Of a stretch of DNA of 64,000 nt, positions 18,472-27,482 are shown piece after piece. Every line of letters starts with the position of its first letter. The first letter of the stretch is position 1. The position numbers were made by a program, and so were the translations under genes. Source of the DNA: an uncultured Treponema sp. (lineage in GTDB: Bacteria; Spirochaetota; Spirochaetia; Treponematales; Treponemataceae); NCBI GenBank assembly GCA_910584475.1, contig CAJUBD010000014.1, positions 1 through 64,000 of the forward strand. The letters are read 5' to 3'. A model generated the notes under the pieces. That model ran no database searches, was not told where the DNA came from, and saw only the letters and a program-made list of their open reading frames with translations.

Positions 18472-19569
18472 ATGAAATTTTTCAAGAAATTGTTTGCGAC
18501 TATTTTTCTTCCGTGGAAAGCTTTCCGCGAAAAAATGCCGCTCGCTTCTTTTATAACAGGAAGAATTCTCACGATGCTCGTTTTGCTTTTTCTGTTGGGA
18601 TTCGCGTTGTTCGGCTTGATGGCGCTCGCTCCCGGCGACATCGTTGACCAAATGATGACTCAGCAAATTATGGCGGGGGCGCAGAGCGAACGGGCGGGAG
18701 CGCGAGTTTCCACCAGCGACAACAGTTTCGCCGAAGAGCAGATGGCGGCGTTGCGGGCGGAACTTGGAATTGACAAGCCGTTTTATGTGCAATATGCGAA
18801 ATGGCTGAAGCGAGTCATCGTCCATCACGATTTAGGCGTGAGTTTGATTTCGCGCGCGCCCGTGGGATTTTTGATTCACTCGCGTCTTTGGAATTCAGTC
18901 TTGCTGAATTTGATTTCGCTCGTGCTGATTACTGCTTTGAGTTTCGCGCTTGGCGTTTATTTTTCGAGCAAAGCTGGAACGAGGCTTGACGTGGGCGTGA
19001 CTTTTTTCGCGCTTTTTTTCAACGCGTTTCCTGGAATGCTGCTTTTGATTTTGCTCCAACTTTTCGCGTCGCTTACGAACTGGTTTCCAGTTACGGCTTA
19101 TCCCGACTTTCCGTTCAAGGCGGCGAAAGTGAAATTCGTTTTCAGCTATGCGCACCACATTTTCCTTCCGCTGCTAGCGTCGTTCTTGGGAGGCGTGGGC
19201 GGAACGATGCGGATGATTCGCGCGACGATGCTTGACCAAATGGGAATGCCGTACATTTTCGCGCTTCGCGCACGAGGCATAAGTGAACGACGCGTTTACT
19301 TCAACCACGCATTCCGCAACACGCTCAATCCGTACATCACGGGCAGCGCGAACCTTTTGGCAAGCCTCTTTTCGGGAAGCCTCGTCTTGGAAATTATTTT
19401 CGCATATCCCGGAATCGGGCGGCTGATGTACGACGCGGTTTTGCAACAGGATATAAACCTCGTCCTCGCAAACGAAATGTTCCTTTCCGCGCTCGTGCTT
19501 GCAGGAATGGTCGTCTCGGACATTTTGCTCGCGCTCGTAGATCCACGCATCCGCTATGGGGCGAATTGA
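18472..19569 (+). CDS. ABC peptide transporter permease, DppB type (second operon)
   Basis: 365 residues. N-terminal helix followed by ALAPGDIVDQMM and an ELGIDKPFYVQYAKW segment, then the transport domain with the EAA loop ALRARGISERRVYFNH and the typical C-terminus LALVDPRIRYG. AAGGATGT precedes the ATG. The expected DppC permease and the ATPases do not follow. The stop is separated by only 11 nt from an acetyltransferase gene. A functional transporter would need the other subunits from elsewhere. Confidence 0.88.
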   Translation: MKFFKKLFATIFLPWKAFREKMPLASFITGRILTMLVLLFLLGFALFGLMALAPGDIVDQMMTQQIMAGAQSERAGARVSTSDNSFAEEQMAALRAELGIDKPFYVQYAKWLKRVIVHHDLGVSLISRAPVGFLIHSRLWNSVLLNLISLVLITALSFALGVYFSSKAGTRLDVGVTFFALFFNAFPGMLLLILLQLFASLTNWFPVTAYPDFPFKAAKVKFVFSYAHHIFLPLLASFLGGVGGTMRMIRATMLDQMGMPYIFALRARGISERRVYFNHAFRNTLNPYITGSANLLASLFSGSLVLEIIFAYPGIGRLMYDAVLQQDINLVLANEMFLSALVLAGMVVSDILLALVDPRIRYGAN

Positions 19570-19580
19570 AAATCAATATT

Positions 19581-20027
19581 ATGAAAATAATCGAATTCTA
19601 TTCTGCGGACGACAAAACATATTGGCTTGAAAAGATAGGAGAAAGCGATTGGCGTGCCGGCAAATATTTATATGAATTGCTGAGGACGGAAAAATTGAAA
19701 ACCCTTGTCGGCGAAAATGCGAAAGTCCTTTTGCTGACGGAAGAAAAAGAATTGCTTTCATTTTGCACGCTTGCCGAAAAAGACGAGATTCCCACAGACT
19801 TGACACCGTGGATTGGCTTCGTGTACACGTTCCCAAATCACAGGGGAAAGCGTTACGCGGGAATGCTGCTCGACTATGCCGAACACCTCGCAAAAAAAGG
19901 CGGCGCAAAGAATGTCTATATTTCCACCGACCATATTGGCTTGTATGAGAAATACGGCTATGTGTTTCTTGAAATGGCGAAAACCAAAGATGGCGACGAT
20001 TCAAGAATCTATAGCAAGCGACTGTAA
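19581..20027 (+). CDS. GNAT-family N-acetyltransferase
   Basis: 148 residues. The acetyl-CoA binding region is recognisable as VYTFPNHRGKRYAGMLLDYA (motif A, R-G-K-R-Y-A-G), followed by VYISTDHIGLYEKYGYVF (motif B). The acceptor is unknown. ATG 19581 is chosen; a TTG at 19566 overlapping the permease stop is an alternative. It occupies the place where a DppC gene would be expected. Confidence 0.75.
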   Translation: MKIIEFYSADDKTYWLEKIGESDWRAGKYLYELLRTEKLKTLVGENAKVLLLTEEKELLSFCTLAEKDEIPTDLTPWIGFVYTFPNHRGKRYAGMLLDYAEHLAKKGGAKNVYISTDHIGLYEKYGYVFLEMAKTKDGDDSRIYSKRL

Positions 20028-20501
20028 AATAATATCCGCGCCAGCCTGGCATCACATTGCCGCGCTTTTCTTTGTTTCGGCAAAATCGTATTGGAGAATT
20101 CCACCGGCTTTGAGCATAGGCTTTTTTTACGGATTTTTTTATCAATCTGGCTAGGCTATGAAATAACATTGATTTTGCTTTCAAGTCAAGTGAATTTTGG
20201 ATTGAAATTAGACTGATTTGAAGTCTAAATTCGCTTAATTTAAAGTCAAAATACAGTGTATATTTTAAGTTGAAATACATGCTGGGAGATAAAGTAAAGA
20301 TGTTCTATTTGCTAGATGAGTTGATTGCAAAATGTTCGTCAAACATTTGTAAAGAGCACTTCATTTAAGAAATGGAGGTTGCCTAATTTTTGTGCAATGA
20401 TAAGTTGTCTATTTCGATGTGGCATATTGTATCACATGGAAACCGTTTATAACTAAAAAACATTCTTGCCTTTTCATTGCGATGACAGGAAACTAAAATC
20501 A
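20028..20501. other. intergenic region without a convincing gene
   Basis: About 470 bp, AT-rich. It holds a small inverted repeat (TTAGAC/GTCTAA near 20203-20225) and a 29-codon open frame at 20279 with no other support. A minus-strand peptide at 20040-20130 looks protein-like for about 25 residues but is closed by stops on both sides. Confidence 0.5.
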
Positions 20502-20530
20502 TTGCTTTTTCCTGCTTTTCGTGATATAAT
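20502..20530 (+). promoter_or_regulatory. promoter of the defence island, leaderless
   Basis: TTGCTT (20502-20507), a 17-nt spacer and TATAAT (20525-20530). Exactly 6 nt then separate the -10 box from the ATG at 20537, so +1 should be the A of the start codon. Confidence 0.65.
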
Positions 20531-20536
20531 TCTTGA

Positions 20537-23500
20537 ATGCAAAATACGCTGATCGACAACTCGGAAAATCTAAAACTTGTTTCAACCTTGAACGAACTCA
20601 TTTTAAAACCTGAAATAACTCAGATTATGATTGCCACGGGCTATTGGGATTTGCCAGGTCTTACGCTAGTTTGTGATGCCCTGAAAGAATTTCTCAGTCG
20701 CGACGGCGTGAACTTGCGGCTTCTCATCGGAAAAGATCCATACATTTTCGCAAGGCAAACGAGCAATCCAAAATATAAAGGAAAAAAATATCCTGAAGAT
20801 TTTATCAGAGTTGATTTGAATGAACTTGAAGTAAAGGACGAATATCTAGTCGCCGTGGAATTGTTGCTTGATTTGGGAGATAAAAAAAATTCCGATGGAA
20901 GCGTGAAATTTGAAATCCGAAAATTCATCAAAAACGAAAATGATGAAAATCAGTTCTTGCATTCAAAATGCTATGTTTTTATGGGCGAGGAGCAATCTTA
21001 TGGAATAATCGGAAGTTCTAACTTCACTCAAAAAGGTCTTGAAGGAAACTCCGAATTAAATTATTTGGACACAGTATCGTCAAACATTACGGCGCGTCCG
21101 ACCTTTGGAAATCGCTCAAAAGGACATCAATTTTGGTTTGAAGAAAAATGGAAATTGGGTAATGATTGGACAAAAGAATTCTTGGAAGAAGTTCTTCGCC
21201 CTTCAAAAATAGCGCAGAAAATTCAATCAAAATCTTTGTTTCTTTCTCCTTATGAGGCGTACATAAAAGTCTTGATCGACCAATTCGGCTCGATTATTGA
21301 AAGCGACTATGCAATAGACGACTATTTGCCACGCGATGAAAATTTCAAAGTTTTAAAATATCAGACCGAAGCGGTACGACAAGGCTTTTCAATTATGAAA
21401 AGGCATGGCGGCTTTATCTTGGCTGATGTTGTAGGACTAGGAAAAACATTCACCGCAATTATGGTCATAAAGCGATATCTGCTGAACGAAGGATTTTCAA
21501 AGAGCGTCCTTGTTATAACTCCGCCAGCAATCAAAAAAAGCTGGCAGGATTCCATCAGGCAGTTTGACAAAGGCGCAAAGCAAAAAATCGCCAGCCACAT
21601 TTTCATTACGACTATAGGATGTCTTGACACCGACGACTCGGGCGAACTTTTTATGATAGACGATTTCGACGGCAACTTCACGCAAAAAAATTACGGTCTT
21701 GTCGTAATTGATGAAAGCCACCGCTTTAGAAACAACTCATCGCAAATGTACCAAAAGCTCGACGACCTGATTGCCGAACAAAAACCTTATGTCATGCTGC
21801 TTTCCGCGACCCCTCAAAACAACAGACCGAACGACCTCGCAAACCAAATCTATCTTTTCCAGCGCGAGCGGACGAAATCAACTTTGGGCGGGCTTGGCGA
21901 ATTCGGGAATAACTTGGAATCGTTTTTCGCCGAAAAGGAAAAAATCTACGAAGAATGCATCAGGGATTGGAAAAAAGGCGTTGACGGACAAAGAATTCCA
22001 AAGACGCAATCGGAAAAAAAGTGCGACCTTGAAAAGCTCGAGCAAATCACGAATGACCTGCGCGATTATGTTGTGAACCAACTGGTAATACGCCGAACTC
22101 GTACCGACATAAAAAAATATTACGCCGATGATATGAAAGGTCAAAATTTGATTTTTCCTGAAATCAAACCGCCGGAAGGGATTCCCTATGAAATGAAGGG
22201 CGCGATGGCGAATCTTTTTTTCAGTTCTCTTGAAGTGATTGCGCCAAGCATAGTGAAAACTGAAGTCAATGAAAACGGAATTCAGTCTTTTGACTTCCGC
22301 GATGTTGAAAAAGAATGCCTGGGATATTTTCGCTACCGCGCGATTGAATTTTTGAAAAGCGACGAGCATAAAAAAATATACGAGTACGATTCAAAACGCG
22401 GGCGAAAAGGAAGCGGCACAGTCAGTGTAAAAGGAATTTCCGAACGGCTTGCGGCGATGATGGAAATGCATTTGGTAAAACGCCTTGAATCGAGCCGAGA
22501 GGCGTTTGAAGAGTCATTGAACAATTTTAAAAACAACACGCAGAATATGCTTGACATGATGGAAGCCAATAGAATTTTCATTTGTCCCGACATCAATGTT
22601 AACGAAATTCTTTCAAAGGAAAACCGTGAAAAAAAAGGCTTTGAATTTTGCCTTGACGAACTTTGCCAAAAAGCGAGAAAACAAAACGAAAAGCATCAGA
22701 CAAACCGCAATAGAGAATTTGAGGCGAAGGATTTTTCAGGCGACTACAAGGAAAAATTGAAAAATGATTTGCGCCTTGTCTGTGAATTGATTGAACGCTG
22801 GGAAAAGGAAAAATCCGATCCGAAAATCGACACATTTACTCGAAAAATCGACAAGTTTATGGACAAAACGAAAAATCCTGCCCAAAAACTCATTATCTTT
22901 ACCGAATGTATCGCAACGCAAAACGCTTTGGTGGAAAAATTAAAAGGATGCGCGGACGAATTCAAAATCCTTTCCGTCACCGCACAAAATCGTGACGAAT
23001 TGCAGACTGTTATCGCCGCAAATTTTGACGCGAACTATGCGGATGAAAAAAAGAACGACTACAATATTCTCATTACGACAGATGTCCTTGCTGAAGGCGT
23101 GAACTTGCATCGGGCGAATTCAATTTTGAATTATGACAGCCCATGGAACGCCACGCGCTTAATGCAGCGGCTTGGGCGCATAAACAGAATCGGCTCTGAA
23201 AGCGAAAAAATCTACAGCTATAATTTTTATCCTTCCACGACTGGCGATGCGCAAATCAATTTGTACAAGCGCACTCTCATCAAATTGCAGGCGTTCCACA
23301 ATTTGTTCGGCGAGGACAGCCAGATTTACACGATGGACGAAAAGCTCATCGAACACGAACTTGCAAAATACGAGGTAGAAGAAACTGAAAGCCCGAATAT
23401 GAAATTCATTATGGAACTTAAAGATTTTTACAAAAGCAATCGGGAAAAATACGAGAAGTTGAAATCGCTTGATAAGTCGGCGTTCGCTTGCGTAAACGTA

Positions 23501-24058
23501 TCCGACGAGGCTGCGGGCGAAAAGAATTTCGACGGATTCACACTTCTTCACAAAAAGGAGGAAAGCGGCGTGTGCGTCGATTCCGTTTTATATATGACCA
23601 AAAACGGAAATTCAAGCGTGGCTTCGCAAACGCAATTCGTCCAATCTCTCAAAGACATTTCTCGCCTTCCGCTTGAAAAGGCGACCGCCGAAGAATGCGA
23701 AAAAATCGCAAGAAACGCGCTCTCCGCGTTCGATTTGGCGGAGATGAATTCAAGCGTGAAAATAAAGTCAAAATTCAAGGCGGGAAAAAAGGAAAAAGAC
23801 TTGGCGACAGAAAAAGTCCAAAAATTTTACACGACATTCAGCGAAAAAATCTCAGAGGAAACTTCTTCGAAACTTGATGAAATCGCTGATTCCGTGAGCA
23901 ATGGGAACAGCGCGTTAATCAGAAAAATAAATTCCGCGCAAATCGAAGGCATTTTTGATGCGGAGGCTGAAAACATTGTCGGCGAATGGCACGCCCTGTG
24001 CGGAAAGACGGACAGGAAATTCAGCGCGGAAAATTGCGTGACATTCGTGCTGAAATAA
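20537..24058 (+). CDS. PLD-nuclease/SF2 helicase fusion (restriction subunit candidate)
   Basis: 1173 residues. The N-terminal phospholipase-D-like domain has H142-x-K144 and GSSNFT (159-164), the half-site of PLD-type nucleases. A SNF2/SF2 helicase follows: GLGKT (300-304), DESH (392-395), LLSATPQNN, and motif VI RLGRINRIGS (878-887). A C-terminal region of about 250 residues is unassigned. Together with the methyltransferase 16 nt downstream it resembles the translocase-nuclease half of a Type ISP restriction enzyme split in two, or helicase-methylase defence modules. No Shine-Dalgarno; predicted leaderless. The nuclease role is inferred from motifs only. Confidence 0.85.
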   Translation: MQNTLIDNSENLKLVSTLNELILKPEITQIMIATGYWDLPGLTLVCDALKEFLSRDGVNLRLLIGKDPYIFARQTSNPKYKGKKYPEDFIRVDLNELEVKDEYLVAVELLLDLGDKKNSDGSVKFEIRKFIKNENDENQFLHSKCYVFMGEEQSYGIIGSSNFTQKGLEGNSELNYLDTVSSNITARPTFGNRSKGHQFWFEEKWKLGNDWTKEFLEEVLRPSKIAQKIQSKSLFLSPYEAYIKVLIDQFGSIIESDYAIDDYLPRDENFKVLKYQTEAVRQGFSIMKRHGGFILADVVGLGKTFTAIMVIKRYLLNEGFSKSVLVITPPAIKKSWQDSIRQFDKGAKQKIASHIFITTIGCLDTDDSGELFMIDDFDGNFTQKNYGLVVIDESHRFRNNSSQMYQKLDDLIAEQKPYVMLLSATPQNNRPNDLANQIYLFQRERTKSTLGGLGEFGNNLESFFAEKEKIYEECIRDWKKGVDGQRIPKTQSEKKCDLEKLEQITNDLRDYVVNQLVIRRTRTDIKKYYADDMKGQNLIFPEIKPPEGIPYEMKGAMANLFFSSLEVIAPSIVKTEVNENGIQSFDFRDVEKECLGYFRYRAIEFLKSDEHKKIYEYDSKRGRKGSGTVSVKGISERLAAMMEMHLVKRLESSREAFEESLNNFKNNTQNMLDMMEANRIFICPDINVNEILSKENREKKGFEFCLDELCQKARKQNEKHQTNRNREFEAKDFSGDYKEKLKNDLRLVCELIERWEKEKSDPKIDTFTRKIDKFMDKTKNPAQKLIIFTECIATQNALVEKLKGCADEFKILSVTAQNRDELQTVIAANFDANYADEKKNDYNILITTDVLAEGVNLHRANSILNYDSPWNATRLMQRLGRINRIGSESEKIYSYNFYPSTTGDAQINLYKRTLIKLQAFHNLFGEDSQIYTMDEKLIEHELAKYEVEETESPNMKFIMELKDFYKSNREKYEKLKSLDKSAFACVNVSDEAAGEKNFDGFTLLHKKEESGVCVDSVLYMTKNGNSSVASQTQFVQSLKDISRLPLEKATAEECEKIARNALSAFDLAEMNSSVKIKSKFKAGKKEKDLATEKVQKFYTTFSEKISEETSSKLDEIADSVSNGNSALIRKINSAQIEGIFDAEAENIVGEWHALCGKTDRKFSAENCVTFVLK

Positions 24059-24074
24059 TTTTGTGGGGAAAAAC

Positions 24075-27000
24075 ATGACAGAAGAATTTAAGAAATTTTT
24101 CGAAAGCGACTATGCTGGATTTGAGGCTGTGCGCGAAAAACTCATTTTTCCCGTGTTCGGCGCGAAAGTCAAGGAAGCGAATCTTGACTTGGAAGTTTCA
24201 GGGCAAGACAAAGGCATTGTCGCTAGAATGAAAATCTTCGCCACGATTTCGGGCGTGTTCAAAGTGAATTTTGTCGATGTTACAATCAATGACAATGTTG
24301 TGATTGAACGCAACAAAGTTACGGTACAGAGGTGCGTTCGAAAAATCATCGAAAACCATTCTTCTGCCTTGATTTTCTTTCACTACAAGGACGAAAAGAA
24401 AAAGACTTGGCGCGTAACGTTCGTGAATGTAGGCGAAAGCGCGAAATCTCAAAGCAATCCAAAACGCTACACATACATTTGCGGCGAGGGCGTTCCGTGC
24501 AGGACGGCGGCGGAGCGTTTCGCGCTTCTGCAAAGAAAAATCGCGGAGAGCGGCGGGAGAACGCTTGAGGCGCAGTGGATGAAGGATGCCTTTTCCGTTG
24601 AAACCGTCACAAAAGAATTCTACCAAAAACTTTATGACTGGTACGAATGGGCGCGAACATGCGTGAAATATCCGCGCGGCGTTGATAGAAAAGTTGAACT
24701 TATAGATTACAGGCAAGACGAAAAAGAGATTTCCACGCACATAATCCGTTTGATAACGCGCTTGATTTTCGTTTGGTTCATCAAGCAGAAAGACCTTGTT
24801 CCAAAAGAATTGTTTGATGAGGATGACCTTGCAAAAATCCTGAACAATTTTGACGACGAGAAAATCATTTCGCTAAAAGACGGAACATATTACAACGCAA
24901 TTTTACAAAACCTTTTCTTCGCTACGCTCAACAATCAAATTGAGGAAAGGGCGTTCGCGGAGCAAGGCGAGGACTACTCGCGGCATTTCGGCATAAAGAC
25001 GCTTTTCCGTGACAGCAAAAAAGGCACTTACTTTTCAATTTCGCACGAAGAATTCAGGGCGTTGTTTTCAAAGATTCCGTATTTGAACGGAGGACTTTTT
25101 GAATGCCTTGATCATTTTGATGAAGCCGATGAAAAGCACAACCGCCAAATTTATGTGGACGGATTCAGCGCGGAAGACGGTCGCAAGGCGTTCGTTCCCA
25201 ACGCGCTTTTTTTCGACGAGGAAAAAGGCATAATTCCGCTTTTGAAAAGATACAATTTCACGGTGGAAGAAAGCACTCCCAGCGACATCCAAGTTGCGCT
25301 CGACCCTGAACTTTTGGGAAAAGTTTTTGAAAATTTACTTGGCGCGTATAATCCCGAAACAAGCGAAAGCGCGCGCAAGGACAGCGGAAGTTTTTACACA
25401 CCTCGCGAAATCGTGGAATATATGGTGAACGAAAGTTTGAAGGCGTATTTGCTTGGAAAAAATGTCGCTTCTGAAGAAGTGGTAAATGTGCTTTTTGGCG
25501 AGGGCGAGGAAAATTCTTTTGATGATGAACAAGGAAAGAACATTGCAGATGCGCTAAAAGAAGTGCGCATTCTTGACCCTGCGTGCGGGAGCGGCGCGTT
25601 TCCGATGGGAATGTTGAATCGCCTTGTGGAATTGCTTTTGAAAATCAAGCCCGCACAAGACGTTTACCATCTCAAACTCGACTTGATTCAAAACTGCATT
25701 TACGGAATAGACATCCAGAGCATTGCCGTGCAGATTTCAAAGTTGCGCTTTTTTATCAGCTTAATTTGCGAGCAGGAAAAAACGGACAATGCCGATGAGA
25801 ATTACGGAATAAACACCCTGCCCAATTTGGAAACAAAAATCGTGTGCGCGAACAGTTTGATTGGAGTAAACAGAAACAGAGAGAATCACGGACTTTTTCA
25901 TAATAATGAAATTGACAAGCTTGAAAAAGAATTGCTTGAAATTAGAAACAGGCACATAGTTGCAAAAAGTGTGAAGGAAAAATTCGACTTGCGACAAAAA
26001 GACAGGGAAACATCAAAACGACTTGTGGAGCTTTTAAAAAGCGAAAACAAATTTAAGGAAAACAACGACAGCGCGGAGATGCTTGCAAAATGGAATCCCT
26101 ACGACCAAAACGCGCAAAGCCCGTTCTTTGACGCGGAATGGATGTTCGGGATAAAGACAAGAGAGTCCGATGGCGGAGAGGGCAACGTTGCAAACAAACG
26201 GTCAGGATGCAACGCTGCGCCTTGCGGAGGATTTGATATTGTTATTGGAAATCCACCGTATGTTTCTGCGCCAACGCAACTTTTGTCTGAAAAACTTGCG
26301 CAACAGCGCAAATCGCTATCAAAGTCCGAAGAATATGAAACGCTTTATCAAAAATGGGATTTGTACATTCCGTTTATGGAGAGAGGACTGAAACTTCTTT
26401 CCAAAGGCGGATGCTTTTCCATGATTGTGCCGTATCCGCTTTCGAATCAGCTTTACGGAAAGGTTTTTCGTGAATGGATTTTGAGAAATTATGATGTCGT
26501 CGAAATAACGGACTTGAACGGCACAAAAGTTTTTGAGAATGCGACCGTTTCAAATCTAATTTTGTTCGCGGTGAATTCAAAGCCAAAAAGAAATACAAAA
26601 ATTTCACATATCAATGAAAAAAAGCAAATCCAAACGGATTTCTCTAAAGCATACGAGGATCTTGTGCAGGATGAGAAAACACAAGTCTGGAATTTAACAG
26701 AGGAAAAACGGCAAAGCGACAGATACGCTGACATGAATGTGCTGGGAGATTTTTGCTACATAAGCAAGGGCATGGTTTTGAATGCCGATGAAAAAATTGC
26801 AAAAGGGGAATTCAAAAAAGAAGACTTGATATACGAGATAAAAGATAAAATTCACTGTCGAAAATATATCGAGGCAAAGGACATTGGTCGCTACAAAATT
26901 AAAAAAATTCGTTATCTTGAATATAACACAAAACGAGTGCCGGATAGATTAAGTCGTCCAACTTTCAGAGAATTATATGAACATGATAAATTGATTTTCA

Positions 27001-27482
27001 ATCGTTTGGGAGAACTCCAAGTTGCCATTGATGAAAATCAACATTTTTTGCAAAGTGATTCAAGTTTTGCCTGTGTGCTTTGGCATGATTTGCGTGGCGT
27101 TCAAAACAAGAGCATAGAAAACAGCATAAAAAAGTACAGTCGCTTTTCTAGGGAGGAAATGGAGACACTTTCAGAAAAAGTTTCGCTCAAATATCTTTTG
27201 GGCGTGATGAACTCAAAATATGCTTCGCGATTGCTAGCAAATCTCCGTGGCGGCGATTATCACATTTATCCAGAACATATTAGAAACATTCCCATCCCCC
27301 TTACTACAAAGGAACAGCAGGAAGAAATCGTCACACTAGTTGATAAAATCCTTGCCGCAAAGAAAGCGGATTTGTCGATGGACACGACGAAACTTGAACG
27401 GCAGATTGATATGCTGGTATATAAGTTATATGGTTTGACAGACGAGGAGATTGCAGTGATTGAAGAAAAGCAAGAAATATGA
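24075..27482 (+). CDS. Eco57I-type class I DNA methyltransferase with switchable 3' recognition half
   Basis: 1135 residues in this orientation. N-terminal region of unknown fold, SAM-binding motif DPACGSG (501-507), catalytic NPPY (726-729), then a target-recognition region ending in the conserved EEIVTLVDKILAAKKAD and DMLVYKLYGLTDEE helices. It should methylate adenine at N6 within a target read by the C-terminal half. Between EWMFGI and GGFDIVIGNPPY lies an extra segment of about 25 residues encoded by a 126-bp sequence that recurs inverted at 30179-30304. Start at 24075 follows GGGG at 6-nt spacing; GTG 24063 is possible. Recombination at the repeat would replace everything after NPPY. 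Confidence 0.9.
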   Translation: MTEEFKKFFESDYAGFEAVREKLIFPVFGAKVKEANLDLEVSGQDKGIVARMKIFATISGVFKVNFVDVTINDNVVIERNKVTVQRCVRKIIENHSSALIFFHYKDEKKKTWRVTFVNVGESAKSQSNPKRYTYICGEGVPCRTAAERFALLQRKIAESGGRTLEAQWMKDAFSVETVTKEFYQKLYDWYEWARTCVKYPRGVDRKVELIDYRQDEKEISTHIIRLITRLIFVWFIKQKDLVPKELFDEDDLAKILNNFDDEKIISLKDGTYYNAILQNLFFATLNNQIEERAFAEQGEDYSRHFGIKTLFRDSKKGTYFSISHEEFRALFSKIPYLNGGLFECLDHFDEADEKHNRQIYVDGFSAEDGRKAFVPNALFFDEEKGIIPLLKRYNFTVEESTPSDIQVALDPELLGKVFENLLGAYNPETSESARKDSGSFYTPREIVEYMVNESLKAYLLGKNVASEEVVNVLFGEGEENSFDDEQGKNIADALKEVRILDPACGSGAFPMGMLNRLVELLLKIKPAQDVYHLKLDLIQNCIYGIDIQSIAVQISKLRFFISLICEQEKTDNADENYGINTLPNLETKIVCANSLIGVNRNRENHGLFHNNEIDKLEKELLEIRNRHIVAKSVKEKFDLRQKDRETSKRLVELLKSENKFKENNDSAEMLAKWNPYDQNAQSPFFDAEWMFGIKTRESDGGEGNVANKRSGCNAAPCGGFDIVIGNPPYVSAPTQLLSEKLAQQRKSLSKSEEYETLYQKWDLYIPFMERGLKLLSKGGCFSMIVPYPLSNQLYGKVFREWILRNYDVVEITDLNGTKVFENATVSNLILFAVNSKPKRNTKISHINEKKQIQTDFSKAYEDLVQDEKTQVWNLTEEKRQSDRYADMNVLGDFCYISKGMVLNADEKIAKGEFKKEDLIYEIKDKIHCRKYIEAKDIGRYKIKKIRYLEYNTKRVPDRLSRPTFRELYEHDKLIFNRLGELQVAIDENQHFLQSDSSFACVLWHDLRGVQNKSIENSIKKYSRFSREEMETLSEKVSLKYLLGVMNSKYASRLLANLRGGDYHIYPEHIRNIPIPLTTKEQQEEIVTLVDKILAAKKADLSMDTTKLERQIDMLVYKLYGLTDEEIAVIEEKQEI
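26137..26262 (+). repeat. 126-bp perfect inverted repeat, copy A (inside the methyltransferase gene)
   Basis: Identical at all 126 positions to the reverse complement of 30179-30304. It covers the codons from WMFGI to NPPY. Identity ends abruptly at both sides. Confidence 0.98.
26179..26221 (+). other. candidate invertase crossover site A
   Basis: An imperfect palindrome inside the repeat: two 14-nt arms (AGGGCAACGTTGCA and TGCAACGCTGCGCC, 11 of 14 complementary) flank a 15-nt centre. It lies in the part of the gene that appears to be inserted relative to ordinary methyltransferases. The partner copy is at 30220-30262. The exact crossover point is not known. Confidence 0.5.

Noticed and set aside
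20040..20130. short protein-like peptide on the minus strand (PMLKAGGILQYDFAETKK)
   Set aside because: It is closed by stops on both sides within about 30 codons and matches no family I can support.
20279..20368. 29-codon open frame before the defence island
   Set aside because: No Shine-Dalgarno at proper spacing, no promoter and no recognisable sequence; expected by chance in AT-rich DNA.
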